Below are positions 46,880 through 56,994 of a stretch of 64,000 nucleotides of DNA, piece after piece. The notes below the pieces were generated by a model, which saw only the letters and a program-made list of their open reading frames with translations, was not told the origin of the DNA and searched no databases. Numbering within the stretch: the stretch's first letter is position 1; each line of letters begins with the position of its first letter. The DNA comes from Cryptomeria japonica (taxonomy: Eukaryota > Streptophyta > Pinopsida > Cupressales > Cupressaceae), in assembly GCF_030272615.1 (NCBI RefSeq), contig NC_081410.1, positions 223,501,415 to 223,565,414 on the forward strand, given 5' to 3'. A program made the position numbers and the translations under genes.

Positions 46880-47390
46880 AAGCCATAAAGGCTTTTGACA
46901 CAAGGTGCCCATGGGCACCCAAAGTGGGCCCATGTGTGAGCACGCTTCCTGAGGTGATGGAGGAGTTGACTGGACGAAGACCAAGTGGACCCCACGCAGG
47001 CACGCTTCTTGAGGCAAACAGGCAAAATTTTGCAGACGAAGGTCGGGTTAACGAGCGAGCAAGTTCGAGAGAGATCAACGGTGCGCGCTATTTCGTGAAG
47101 GGAAGATGCACGTCGTTTAGACCCCGAGAAATAGCGAAAGTGAACGAGAGCCGTCCACGTGGCACACAGGTGGCGGGTACAGTCAGTGGTCCAGCGAGCA
47201 GGTCCCGGTGAGGTGGCACCCAGTGGCAATGACGTGGCATACAAGCAAGCACCCAGTGGCGATGACGTGGCCGACAAGTGGCAAAAGATGAGGTGTCATC
47301 CCAGGTGGCGCCCAGTAGACCCCATCAGCCAATCAGACCCCACCACGTGGCAAGGCGTCAGAGCACAAATGGAGGCAAAAATTTAAATTT
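46880..47390 (+). promoter_or_regulatory. GC-rich island with four ACGTGGC (G-box/ABRE) motifs, CCAAT and TATA-like sequence
   Basis: ACGTGGC cores are at 47157, 47232, 47265 and 47345; the first and last are perfect CACGTG G-boxes (CCACGTGG). The middle two lie in a 33-bp tandem duplication (GCACCCAGTGGC at 47217 and 47249). A CCAAT box is at 47329-47333 and TATAAA at 47495-47500. Together they look like a plant promoter in sense orientation, of the kind bound by bZIP/ABF or bHLH factors. It stands apart from the surrounding AT-rich DNA in composition. It lies 3 kb downstream of the extra ORF and has no obvious gene after it. Confidence 0.55.
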
Positions 47391-48145
47391 AAAATTGTTT
47401 ATTATATAGTTTAGACTATATTAATAAATGAAAAATTTAAATGTTTGAGCACACTGAGGAATTAATTCGCTCAGGACTCAATTTTTGGCCAAGGTATAAA
47501 GTGTTATATATTTTCGGAAAGCTCTCAGAGCGAGGAATCCGATTATGAAGTTAATTTGGACAAATGTGGGATATTTTAGAAGCAGTTTCCATGGGAACAA
47601 AATTCAGTTAGAGAGGAGAGACACTTGGCAATTTTCAGTTGTGGATTTGTTTTTCTTCCCTCCTCTTTTTATTCCCCATTCTTCTCAGTTGTAAGGGTTC
47701 CAGAATTTTGTGAGGAAGTGCTCCAGTTTTCATGGCTTCCATTTTCTGAAATTCTTGACCCAAACTTGTAAAGTTCTATGGATCTATTCAGGGTATAGAG
47801 GCTACATTGCAGGATGACAGATTGTTTTCTAGTTGCAGGTCTTACTTGTGTCAGGCATGAGTAAATTTCCCATGATATTGTCTCTGTGATATGTTTTTTC
47901 ATTATTATGAATTCAATCCTCAAGGAGGATGAAATTTGTCATCTCAAGGAGATTGTGTGACTGTTGTAGGTATCCTTCAAGGAAGGTTTTAAATTCTATA
48001 GTCAGTCATAAATGATGAAATATATTTCCAGATCTGATAAAATTGTGAATGAATCAAATAGTGCATTAATATAAGGTATTGATGCATGAATATCTTGTTT
48101 AAGGAAAATAAGCTTGCATCTATGATTCATATTTGTAGTTATGTC
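47391..48145 (+). other. Non-coding stretch downstream of the ABRE-like island
   Basis: It contains the TATAAA at 47495 and a pyrimidine-rich tract (47645-47690) followed by a donor-like GTAAGG (about 47691). It could be a captured promoter plus 5' leader, but no exon with coding features follows. Confidence 0.35.
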
Positions 48146-48430
48146 TGTGACTCTGTTGCCCAATGAACAAGGCACTGGTCTTGCAAGTTTGGGGGATGGT
48201 TTCAAATCAACATTTTAAAAGACAAATCTATTTCCCTTTATGTTTAGGGGTGTGTATTCCATTCTTTCCAAGCTCTGTTTCATCCTATTGTTAATACAGA
48301 TCTAGCCAATCTGTAATGTTTCCTAACCTGTTGAGCTTGTGAAATGATCTATCTGCTTAATGTTGATGCAGTTACGTGTCTGTAATTGTTGTATTTAGTG
48401 CATCAAGAGGGTGTCCCCCCCTAGGTCTAG
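48146..48430 (+). repeat. tRNA-Arg-like repeat unit, copy 2 (SINE-like)
   Basis: GACTCTGTTGCCCAATGAAC at 48149, then AAGGCACTGG and GGTTTCAAATC (about 48199), resemble the A box and B box of a plant tRNA-Arg gene with several substitutions. No acceptor-stem pairing is seen, so this is not a working tRNA. The downstream CCCTAGGTCTAGCAGAACCT block is shared with copy 1. Confidence 0.4.
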
Positions 48431-49889
48431 CAGAACCTGAAGTGCAGGAGGATCAATTAGGGTCCTATGTTATGTTGTCCAAGCCCTGATGTGTTTTGTA
48501 GACTGAAATTGGTTATTTCATAGAAAGATTTGCAGGTGTTCTTGGGTTATCACTTTTAGTGAACAACAGGTTCCTAAATCCCTTGTGCAAGCAATGCACT
48601 CCAAGGAACCACAAAAGCATGAAAAATCAAAAACCATGTGGATCCCTAAGCAGCTCCTTAAAGCACAAAAGCCTAAAGAAACATCAAAATTGGCATCTAC
48701 AATTTCTATTCCTCCATCCAAACATTCCAAGTCTATTCCTCCATCACCTTCTTTATCCATTTTGGGCCCTTATGTCCCAAAATCCATAGCCTTTCCTTCA
48801 TCAAAATCTCAATATCCAAAATACGTCTTTCCTCCATCAGTCCATCACCCCTCAAGGTGTGTGCCAATGTTGATCTTGCCTTCATTTCCATCCACTGAAG
48901 CCCAATTCTTCCAATACCCTACCTATTATCCAATGCATATTTTCCATCCTTCCATCCCTTTGATCCAATCCTTTGCATAAATCCTCGCCTTAGTTTCATC
49001 TTATTTTCCATATCCTTATCCTACCAGCATCTTTGAGCATAGTTTTAATGGTCATGGTCTATTTTTTTCAAAGCTACTATCCAAACAAAAATATGCTTGA
49101 GTCCTTCTTCCATCCCCTATCATGTGTCCGTCTTCTCTTGAAAAAGTCAAAAAAAATAAAAAGTGAAAAAAAAAGACAAAAGAAAAATAGTAAAGCAAAA
49201 ATAATTCGTCTGCTGGTGAAAACCTGGCAAACAGGTGCCTTGGGAAAGTACCATGATGAAAACCTGGCAAATAGGCATCATGCATAATCTATGAACTTCT
49301 TGCAAACCATACTTGGGGGCAGGTTTCCTCCTTCATATCCTATTTCCCTTCATTATCCTATCATACCATGTCATACTCCTCCATTATCCTATTGTCCCTC
49401 ATGTCCATTTCCTCTTTCCACCTTTGATCTTGACAAGGCTGAGGATCTTCATGAGCATCATGTATCTTGTTTGTAGCTTTTAGTCCATCATAGCTTTTGG
49501 TATTTATCCATTTGCTTATTATAACTTTTCATCCATATTCCCTAGCTTATTGCAACTTTCTGCCACTATCCCGTATCCTACCCCGACCCTCAGTCAATGT
49601 CCCTTATCCATTCTTGGTCCTACTTATCCTATCCATATCTTATCACTATCCATACACTCTTTTTCATTCCTTGATCTTGATCTGACATAAGGATGCAAAA
49701 TTTAAACATGGTTTCAAAAACCTCTTGACATGTCCCTCATGCCATGTCACTGCTTTACATTGCCATATCCAATCTCTTGTCCCATTGTCTCCATAATAAA
49801 AGGACTTTGTCTTCCCTCTATCCACCATCATTTCAGAAAGCCTATTTATTCACCTGTCATATTCCTTGCCTTGCTAGACACTGGGGGCA
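48431..49889 (+). other. Pyrimidine-rich non-coding region with a short Pro/Ser-rich frame
   Basis: The best open frame is 48585-48980. It encodes about 130 residues rich in Pro, Ser and Tyr, including MWIPKQLLKAQKPKE. It could be a relic of a retroelement protein or chance coding in CCATC-rich DNA. GAAAACCTGGCAAA occurs twice, 40 bases apart (49218 and 49258). Purine runs GGGGGCA appear at 49313 and 49880 and may be decayed polypurine tracts. Confidence 0.35.
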
Positions 49890-50055
49890 AAATCCCTAAA
49901 AATCAAATAATGTCCTGAAAAAATCCCTAAAAATCATATAAAGTCCTGAAAAAATCCAAAAAAATCAAATAAAGTCCCGAAAAAATCCAAAAAAATCAAA
50001 TAATGTTCTGAAAAAAAACCAAAAAAAAATCAAATAATGTCCTGAAAAAATGAAC
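49890..50055 (+). repeat. 31-bp tandem repeat, about five copies
   Basis: Unit AAATCAAATAATGTCCTGAA plus AAAATCC(C/A)(T/A)AA, repeated about five times with A-run length variation. Simple tandem array, no coding. Confidence 0.8.
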
Positions 50056-51006
50056 CAAAAAAATTTCAAAACATTCAAATTCCAAAAACAATTTCTCTGG
50101 CATTTTGCATTTTGTCAATAAATATCCCCTTTGTGCATAGACAGATCACTAAGCATACATCCAACGACAATTAATCAAACATTGTGCTTTAATGAGATCA
50201 TGCGTTAACAGATGAACTTTTCAATCAAACTAGACATGCAAACTGATCAAAATTGTCATATCAATTAATCAACATCAATATCATTTTTCCTTGTCAACAT
50301 TATCATGGGTCTTATACAGGGTGTGGTATACTCGAAACCAGACTGTGTCCTGTCTTAGACGGGGTACCGCATTCCTTGGAACCAGATAGCATGATCATTC
50401 TTGTGTTCCACTTTTGACAATGACAATCAGAATGTTTGTTTGACTTGGTCGAATTTGTGAGTCTTATCTTTTTACTGATTTATCTTTGGCTTCGATCATG
50501 TTCCTATGTTGCTCGAGGATGTCACTGAGTGATTTAGAGTGACCAGGATGGTTCATGGTCCCTTTTTCTTTTCTTTGTTGTGTTTGTTGTTTGTGGAATG
50601 TTTGTCACAAACTAGGGCAACTATATCATTGGGTGTCTATGATAAGTACGTTCGCTTTGTGAACACCGCACATACCTCGACCCTTGATGTATGCACCCTA
50701 GGATGCTTCACTCATTCCTTGTGTGCGATGTGTCTGTCTTTTGCAAAAGGGATTGCATTCCAGCTCTGGCCTTCAATGCCATGATGCTCTGCATCCACTT
50801 TGCTACATTAAATAAAGGTTCTCACCTACTTATGTGCATTTGTGAAAGCAAGTTTTCCTTCATCTCTAACTGTCCTCTGTCTAATTTCTTCTTACTAACA
50901 TTTCTTCTGTCAGTCTTGGCAGTCCGTTCGAACCTATCATCTTATGTCATTCTTATCGATCACTTGGCCTCTTTTCTAGACTTTTCCGGCCAAATCCTTG
51001 AAGGGG
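50056..51006 (+). other. Non-coding interior of G before the polypurine duplication
   Basis: No domain or clear repeat. A 180-residue hydrophobic frame spanning 50691-51233 lacks an ATG start and runs into the LTR; I do not treat it as a gene. Confidence 0.35.
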
Positions 51007-51188
51007 CATGCATATGTCATTATTATTGTCTGCGGCATTTTCATTATTGTTCTTTGAAACAATGCTTAAAATCGCATTGTCTCAAAGAGGGGCAAAACAT
51101 GCATATGTCATTATTATTGTTTGGGGCATTTTCATTATTGTTCTTTGAAACAACGCTTAAAATCGCATTGTCTCAAAGAGGGTCAAAA
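51007..51188 (+). repeat. 91-bp tandem duplication carrying two polypurine tracts, abutting the 3' LTR of G
   Basis: Copy 1 is 51007-51097 and copy 2 is 51098-51188. Both start CATGCATATGTCATTATTAT and end in a purine tract: AAAGAGGGGCAAAA in copy 1, AAAGAGGGTCAAAA in copy 2. Only a handful of substitutions separate them. Copy 2 ends exactly at the base before the LTR (TGTAGACATC). The tract primes plus-strand DNA synthesis. Confidence 0.9.
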
Positions 51189-52514
51189 TGTAGACATCTA
51201 AAAATGGTCAATGCTTGTGGAGTCATACTTTAACATTTGTGCATTGCCTTATTTTAGGGTTCTTGTGTTGCATTAACATTTCTTCTATGTTGCGCACTTG
51301 GTCTTTATCATTTGCAAGCATTGAGTCCTCCTTCTGCTTTCCTCAATTTTATCGCTTTTCAATTAGGGTTTTGTCCTCTTATTTTGAGATCGATTTGTCA
51401 TTGATCCTCATCCTTGTCAATCTCGTCAATTTTGCGATCGATTTGTCATCGATCCTTGTCCTCTTCAATCATGTCAATTGGCACATATCAATTTGGTCTC
51501 TTTATCAATATTGGTCAATTTGTCAACCAATTTCATTTGTTTATCAATCAAATCATTTATCAAGTCAGAATCATGATCGCATTGACCCTACATCAATTAT
51601 CTTTTGTCAAGACCTAATCTTCTAAGGTTTTATGATTTATTCATTTAATCTTGTTTGTCATTTTCCCTCTAGGTTAAATAATTTATTTATTTATCCTAAG
51701 TCTTCTTGTCACAATTAAATATTTATTTAATTGGCTAATTGATTCCCTCTCTTTTTGTGAATTAATTAATGAATGAAAAATTGTTAATTAATTCACCCAA
51801 TTTTCTAATTTCATCAATTTCTAATTTTCTAATTTCATCATTTCTAATTTTCTAATTTCCTAATTTTCTAATTTTCCTAATTCCTAATTTCCACCTATTT
51901 TCTAATTTTTCAAATTCAATTTCCACCTAATTAATTTCTCTCTAGTCTCTCCCTATTTTTGTGCTTCGGTGGAAGCATGAATTTCTCATGCGTCATACTT
52001 TTGGCATAGCAAGATGTCATAAGCTTCTAGTCCTCTAACCTTTGCATTGGCAATATGTCATAATTCATGACATAGAAGGTGTCATAACCTTCTTCTTTCC
52101 ACTCAATTGTGCCATTTTTGAAATCAATTGCCTTTAATATCAATTTCATGCTAATCTTGTCTTTTCTCCAATTTGTCTATAAATTGGATGAATTTCTTCA
52201 ATCAAAAGGGTCAAATCAATCACGCTTCTAGTACCCTTATGCTGTCATCTCGTCTCGTCAATCTTGCTTTCGCATTAGGCTTATGCACTTGAAGGTGAGA
52301 TCCACAAAACAAAGCTATTTGAAGGAGAAAGAAGGACAATGGAGCCACATGAAGGAGACATCTGCATTTGGTTTGCTTAGATTTCATTTAGAATGTCTTG
52401 TCTTCATGTTTTCATTGAATGTTTTTAGGATTGTTATCATTGCATTTTAGTTTTCGTGATTGAACTAGGCTAATTCCTATTTCCTTTGATGAATTTCCCA
52501 AATTCCTATCTACA
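51189..52514 (+). repeat. 3' LTR of giant element G
   Basis: 1,326 bp, direct repeat of 31257-32594. It ends CTATCTACA and is followed by the TSD CTTCT. It keeps the TATA box and both ATCGATTTGTCA modules (about 51389 and 51437). Confidence 0.96.
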
Positions 52515-52519
52515 CTTCT

Positions 52520-53077
52520 ATTGGTCCAGGTGTAATTGATGCCCTTGAGATCTACATCAATGAGAGCTTGGTCATTAATGAAATCCATAAGGTCTTGTTT
52601 TCCATCAAGATGTAAAGGGATACCTCCCATCTTTTCTTTATCTTTGAGTGGGGTATTGAAGTCTCCCATAATAATCCAGCTTTGATAAGAAAACTAGAGT
52701 CTGTCAGCGGCAAGGCTTTTCCAATATTTAGCTCTCTCGGATTTGGTACTAGGAGCGTAGACATTAGATAACACCCATACAAAGTTGTCCTTAATATGCT
52801 CAAGTTGAACTGAGTTCCTATTAAAAGTGGAGATGATTTCCTTTCCTATTATGGTTTTTTTGTTCCAAAAAATCGCAGTTCCTCCAGAAGCTCCCTCCAA
52901 GTTAGATCCTATGACTCCATTTTCCTTGAAAAATCTGATCCTTTCAACTTTTTCTTTAGACATCTTGGTTTCCTAAACAAGGACCACATCTGGTTTATGA
53001 TCTCTGATGATGTTTCATAACACATCCTGCTTATGAGGGGCATTTAGCCCTCTGATATTCCAGGATATTATCTTCAT
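52520..53077 (-). pseudogene. LINE L ORF2, N-terminal endonuclease
   Basis: The ORF2 start is taken as the ATG at 53077 (minus), giving MKIISWNIRGLN, the classic start of an L1 apurinic endonuclease. Further motifs are GGTAIFWNKK near 52880, VWVLSNVYAPSTKSERAKYW near 52780 and MGDFNTPL near 52668. The last part, DLKGINYTWTNRS, reaches the insertion point of G at 52519. The endonuclease would nick target DNA to prime reverse transcription. Stops lie near 52985 and 52695. The rest of ORF2 continues at 31256 on the other side of G. Confidence 0.9.
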
Positions 53078-53531
53078 GCTTTAACTGGGGATAGGGCTGA
53101 CTCAATGGAACACTGTGTTCCATCAGTACGGTTCTTCCAGCTTTCCTCTTTCCTTTGATGTTTTAGGGATGGCCTTCCCTGCTTTTTATTCTAACTTCCA
53201 ACATTTGCCTTTTTCTTGATCTTTCTTCTAGTTGAGATTCCTCCATTGAGTTCCTCCTTTTTCAATTTTCCTTCTCTCAACTCGGGTATCCGGAGAATCT
53301 CATCCAGCATATTCACACTCTGGGAAGGGGTTTTAGAATGGAGAGGCTTTGGGCTTCCATTAGTTAAAAGTAGTAAGGGCTCAGTATCAGAAGGGTCTTG
53401 GGCCTCATTGAAGTTTACCTCGGGTGATTTAGAGAGTGAAGAGGTTGGAAAGGATTCTTCCTTCTCCTGGCTAGCTGATCCATCCTCCTAGTCCAGAATG
53501 GTTTCTTCCTTCTCCTAAGCTTCTGGTTTTT
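53078..53531 (-). other. Spacer between ORF1 and ORF2 of LINE L
   Basis: About 450 bases in which the ORF1 reading continues as low-complexity, charged sequence after its stop near 53532. No separate domain. Confidence 0.4.
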
Positions 53532-54710
53532 TTAATTGTTCAACTCAGTTCCTGGCTCTTCTTCTTTAGAGCTCTCTGGTAGGTCATTGGAGCAAGCACA
53601 ATCTTGTTTATCATTGCTGCTACTCCAAGAACTCTTGACTTCATTCATAAGATCCATTGCATCATTTTTTTGGTTACACTCGGATGTTGATGAATCTGCT
53701 TTTTTGTTTGTCATTTGCCAGATCTTTTTGTTCTTAGTATTACTATCAGTCTTGATTTCCTTACCTTTCTTGAGTGGACATGATTTTGCCCAATGCCCCA
53801 ATTTTTTGCAGTGGAAACAGGCAAACAATAGAGATTCATATTCAATAGCTTGGGACCATTTTCCTAGTTTAGATATGATATCTATGGATTGAGGCATATC
53901 TGTCATTTGGTTAACATTTACGCAGATGCGAGCAAAGACTAACCTTTATTTAGCCACCGTCATCGGGTCGATTGACAAGAGTTCTCCAAAGGATTTTGCA
54001 ATGCCCTTGAAAACTTCCTCATTCCAGTATTCCAGCAGAAGACCCGGGAGGCGTGTCCAGAGTGGCGCAGAAATGAAGAAGGATTCATCCAGGATGAGCT
54101 TCGGGGCCCATTTTTGAAGAGCTAGGGATGACTTGCCAAACATCCAAGGGCCTTCATAAAGAGCTTTGTTCATGTCTTCTTCAGAATTGAAAGCGAAGGT
54201 AAAAAACCCTCTAGGTAGCGCCACCACTTCCACTTGTCCTTTTACAATCCATTTGCTCCTTATGAAATTCCTAACATCATCAATGTTAGGCCTAAAGCCA
54301 GAGAATTGTCCCACTAATGTCATAAATAGACTAGCTATAGTCATATCGACCACTTTGTCCAGAAGGGAAATAGCAACCAGTCCAAAAGTGGGGTCTGAAA
54401 TGTTTGTTACTTCTGGAAGCTCAGATTTAACCAGTGGCTTCACTCCAAAGAGAGAAGACCATTTTTTTCTTTTATCTCTATCGTGTGGGTTCCCAGGGTT
54501 CAAATCTTTTTCCTCTCCCAGTTTTTCTTTTTCCTTGTCCTCTTCTGACCCTTGAGATGTCTGACCTCCTACCTGCTTGCCAATTTCAATCCCAGAAGAA
54601 CTGCAATTTCTAGGAAATCCGTCTTCCCAAGGAATTCTGCCATTTCTCAATTTGAAATTTGGGATTCCCGCTCCTTTTCGCTTTGCACCCATGTCACTCC
54701 CACTTTGCAT
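53532..54710 (-). pseudogene. LINE L ORF1 (nucleic-acid-binding protein with CCHC knuckle)
   Basis: Minus-strand frame from the ATG at 54710 to 53532 with one stop near 53946. The N-terminal part is basic and Lys/Glu-rich (GSEEDKEKEKLGEEKDLNPG). A DUF4283-like region follows (SLLDKVVDMTIASLFMTLVG, then RSKWIVKGQVEVVALPRGFF, EGPWMFGKSSLALQKW, FISAPLWTRLPGLLLEYW). A CCHC knuckle sits near 53818-53770 (C-F-H-C-K-K-L-G-H-W-A-K-S-C). This is the standard layout of plant L1 ORF1, which coats LINE RNA. The ATG lies three bases from the LINE 5' boundary, so the N-terminus may be truncated. Confidence 0.9.
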
Positions 54711-54726
54711 ACTTCCTTTAACCAAT

Positions 54727-55689
54727 GTTTATCCTTACAAGCTTCAATAATAGTTGTTGGTTCAACTTGAGAAATAAGACATACCTCTTCATTTGCCATT
54801 TTTCTTCTTGTCATAACTCCCTTGTTTCTATCTCCAATAATTTGATCTTTAGAATAATTTAATCTTACATACCTTGGTGTCTTTTGAACTTCAAGTTCAC
54901 CACTTTGATCATCAGTCACAGTTGAATTTTCTAATTGCACCAGTGTAACTATCTCAGCTTCCTGTATCAGTTGAGGTATTGTCAGTTCAGTTATGATCAT
55001 TTCCACTGCTAGTTCCCTGACATATTTTATAGAATGATTTTGGTACTATTCATCCACTTTCACATTAGCACTATCAACAATTTTTTGCAATCTTTTGTTA
55101 TAACGTCTGTATGCTTTTCTCTTAATTGAATAACCAAGAAAAATCCCTTCATCACATCTAGGATCAAACTTTCTAATTGAATCATCTCTTTTGATATAGC
55201 ATTTACTTCCAAAAATTCTGAAATACTAAACAGTAAGTGTATGTCCAAACCATAGTTCATAAGGGGTCTTACCAGTTTCACCTTTGATGTGAACTCTATT
55301 GAATGTGTAGACTATCATACTCACTACTTCTCTCTAGTAGATATGAGGCAATTTGGCTTCCATCATCATAGATCTAGTTGCATCTAAAATGGTTATGTTC
55401 TTTCTTTCAACTACTCCATTTTGCTAAGAAGTCCTAGGTGTAGATACTTGTCTCCTAATTCATGAGAAGTGAACTCACCGCCATGATCTGATCTTAGAAA
55501 ATTGATTTTCAATCCAGTTTCTGTTTCAACCTTTTCTTGAAAGATGTTGAATTTCTCAAAAGCTTCAGACTTCTCCCTTAGAAAAGTCACCCACATCATT
55601 CTAGAATAGTCATCAATAATCAGCATGAAATACCTATCACCTTGAAAGCTTCTAGTCCTTGCTAGACCACATAAGTCAGTGTGAATCAA
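54727..55689 (-). pseudogene. Integrase and pre-RT segment of Copia A
   Basis: Minus strand. The integrase core begins at 55689 with IHTDLCGLARTRSFQGDRYF, then IIDDYSRMMWVTFLREKSEA and FLRSDHGGEFTSHE: the three acidic regions of a Copia integrase. A frame change follows, then the integrase C-terminal part (55281-55060; NGYxxYE-like and KCYIKRD-like residues in broken form). The linker to RT (55006-54727) ends ACKDKHW at the LINE insertion. The enzyme would insert element cDNA; this copy has several frameshifts and stops. Confidence 0.88.
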
Positions 55690-56989
55690 ATCAAGTACAT
55701 CATTAGATTTATCTTAAAAGAACTTCTAACTTTCTTACCCAATTGACATTCCTTACATATCGGATTATGAGGCTTCATAATCTTAGGTATATCTCTAACT
55801 GCCTTAGTTGAACTGATTTTAACAATGCAATCAAAATTAACATGACACAACCTCTTATGCCATAGCCAACTCTCATCAATATGAGCAATTAAACATGTCT
55901 TATTACCAGTGTTCAAGTGAAAGATATTACTTCTTGTCTGAATATCAGTTGCAATTTCCAAACCAATCTTGTTAATGATTGCATTTTCTATCTTTAAACT
56001 GAAGTTGAAAACCCTTATCAACTAATGGACCAACACTCAAAATATTATGCCTTAAACCTTCTACATAATAGACATTATCAGTGGTATGCTTTCCATCCAA
56101 AGAAATAATACATATACCTTTGATCATACATGCCTTTTCATCTCCAAATTTGACTTGACCACCATTGTATTCTTGCAGGGACAACATTTTTCTTTTATCT
56201 CCAACCATATGATGTGAGCATCCACTATCAATTACCCATTCATCCTTATCTTCAACTTTTGTTGCCAGGGCCTTCTCTTCATTTTTGATAGTCAGTTCTG
56301 GTTCATCTTCCTTCAAAGCATAGAACACCCATTGTTTTCCATTTCCAGATCCACTAGTAGAGTCTTCTGCCAGTTCATCTCCAGAGTCATTAGTTACTCC
56401 TTCCTCATCTGCTATGTAGCATTGTTTACTTTTCTTGAATCTATATATGTTTGGGTTGGACTTACAAGTTTTCTTAACTCTTTCCTCAAACCTTGCATTC
56501 CTTTTAGGACATCTAGATACAAAATGACCAATCTTATTACATGCAAAATATTTAAAAGGTTCTTTTCCTTCATTCTTACTTCCAGTTGGACCTTTAGGTA
56601 CTCTTCTAGCAAATAAGGCTTCAAGTTGCTCAATATCTTCATCTTCTTTCCTCATGTCTTCCAATTCTTTTTCATATATGGATCTCCAATCACTTTTGCC
56701 GGTAGATGTTGATGATGATGCATGAAAAGAAGGTTCAGACTTTACAACTCCATAAGATCCAAATTCTTCAAGCTCAGAAGCAGATAATTTCCCAATTAGA
56801 ATGTCTCTGTTGACTGAAGTGTTTGCCATTATTCTTAACTCATTAATTGCAGTTCCCTTCATCTTGTAAGCCGGTGGAAGGGATCTCAAGACTTTGGAAA
56901 CTATTTCATCTTCACTTAGAAATCCTCCACAACATTGAATTCCCATAACAATCTCATTTACTCTTTCCATAAACACCTTCCATTTTCAA
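55690..56989 (-). pseudogene. Gag C-terminus, protease and pre-integrase of Copia A
   Basis: The minus-strand frame from 56989 continues gag after element F: ERVNEIVMGIQCCGGFL, VLRSLPPAYKMKGTAINELR, and a coiled-coil-prone segment. The zinc knuckle lies near 56540-56500 (Y-F-A-C...GHFVSRC, with its first Cys changed to Tyr). The aspartic protease triad D-S-G is intact at 56221-56229 in DEWVIDSGCSHHMVGD. The pre-integrase HHCC region (WLWHKRLCHVNFDCI, CKECQLGKK) is in another frame at 56021-55690. The sequence style matches Sirevirus-type Copia. Confidence 0.88.
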
Positions 56990-56994
56990 GTTTT

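Larger units (their letters stand above)
31257..52514 (+). mobile_element. Giant Ty3/Gypsy-type LTR retrotransposon G, 21,258 bp
   Basis: The termini are secure: LTRs at 31257-32594 and 51189-52514, both TGTAGACATC...CTATCTACA, with an exact 5-bp TSD CTTCT (31252-31256 and 52515-52519) inside LINE ORF2. A hand count of the LTR pair gives roughly 40 substitutions over about 1.33 kb plus a 12-bp indel, so about 97% identity. This makes it the youngest insertion here. Contents in order: primer-binding site, repeat-rich leader, gag-like Q-rich frame, pol, TCGA-motif spacer, a 1,049-residue extra ORF, 7.3 kb of non-coding repeats, and a duplicated polypurine tract. Confidence 0.95.
25800..54713 (-). 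mobile_element. L1-type LINE L (about 7.65 kb), split by giant element G
   Basis: A 13-bp exact TSD, TCCTTTAACCAAT, stands at 25787-25799 and 54714-54726. The 3' end on the minus strand is a short A-rich tail (CATTAATAAAAAAT). The element carries ORF1 with a CCHC knuckle, and ORF2 with endonuclease, RT, a C-terminal zinc region and RNase H, as in plant L1 elements that carry RNase H. Element G (31257-52514) sits within ORF2. The 5' end lies only three bases before the first ORF1 ATG, so a 5' truncation is likely. Confidence 0.93.

Noticed and set aside
48149-48215. Possible tRNA-Arg gene
   Set aside because: Promoter-box resemblance only; stems do not pair convincingly and the anticodon loop is not definable. 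Kept as a repeat unit.
48585-48980. 131-residue Pro/Ser-rich frame as a host gene
   Set aside because: No intron signals, no domain, and it lies within the repeat-rich 3' part of G; chance coding in pyrimidine-rich DNA is as likely.
50691-51233. 180-residue hydrophobic frame near the 3' LTR of G, considered as an envelope-like gene
   Set aside because: It has no ATG near its start, crosses the duplicated polypurine tracts into the LTR and shows no cleavage or fusion features.
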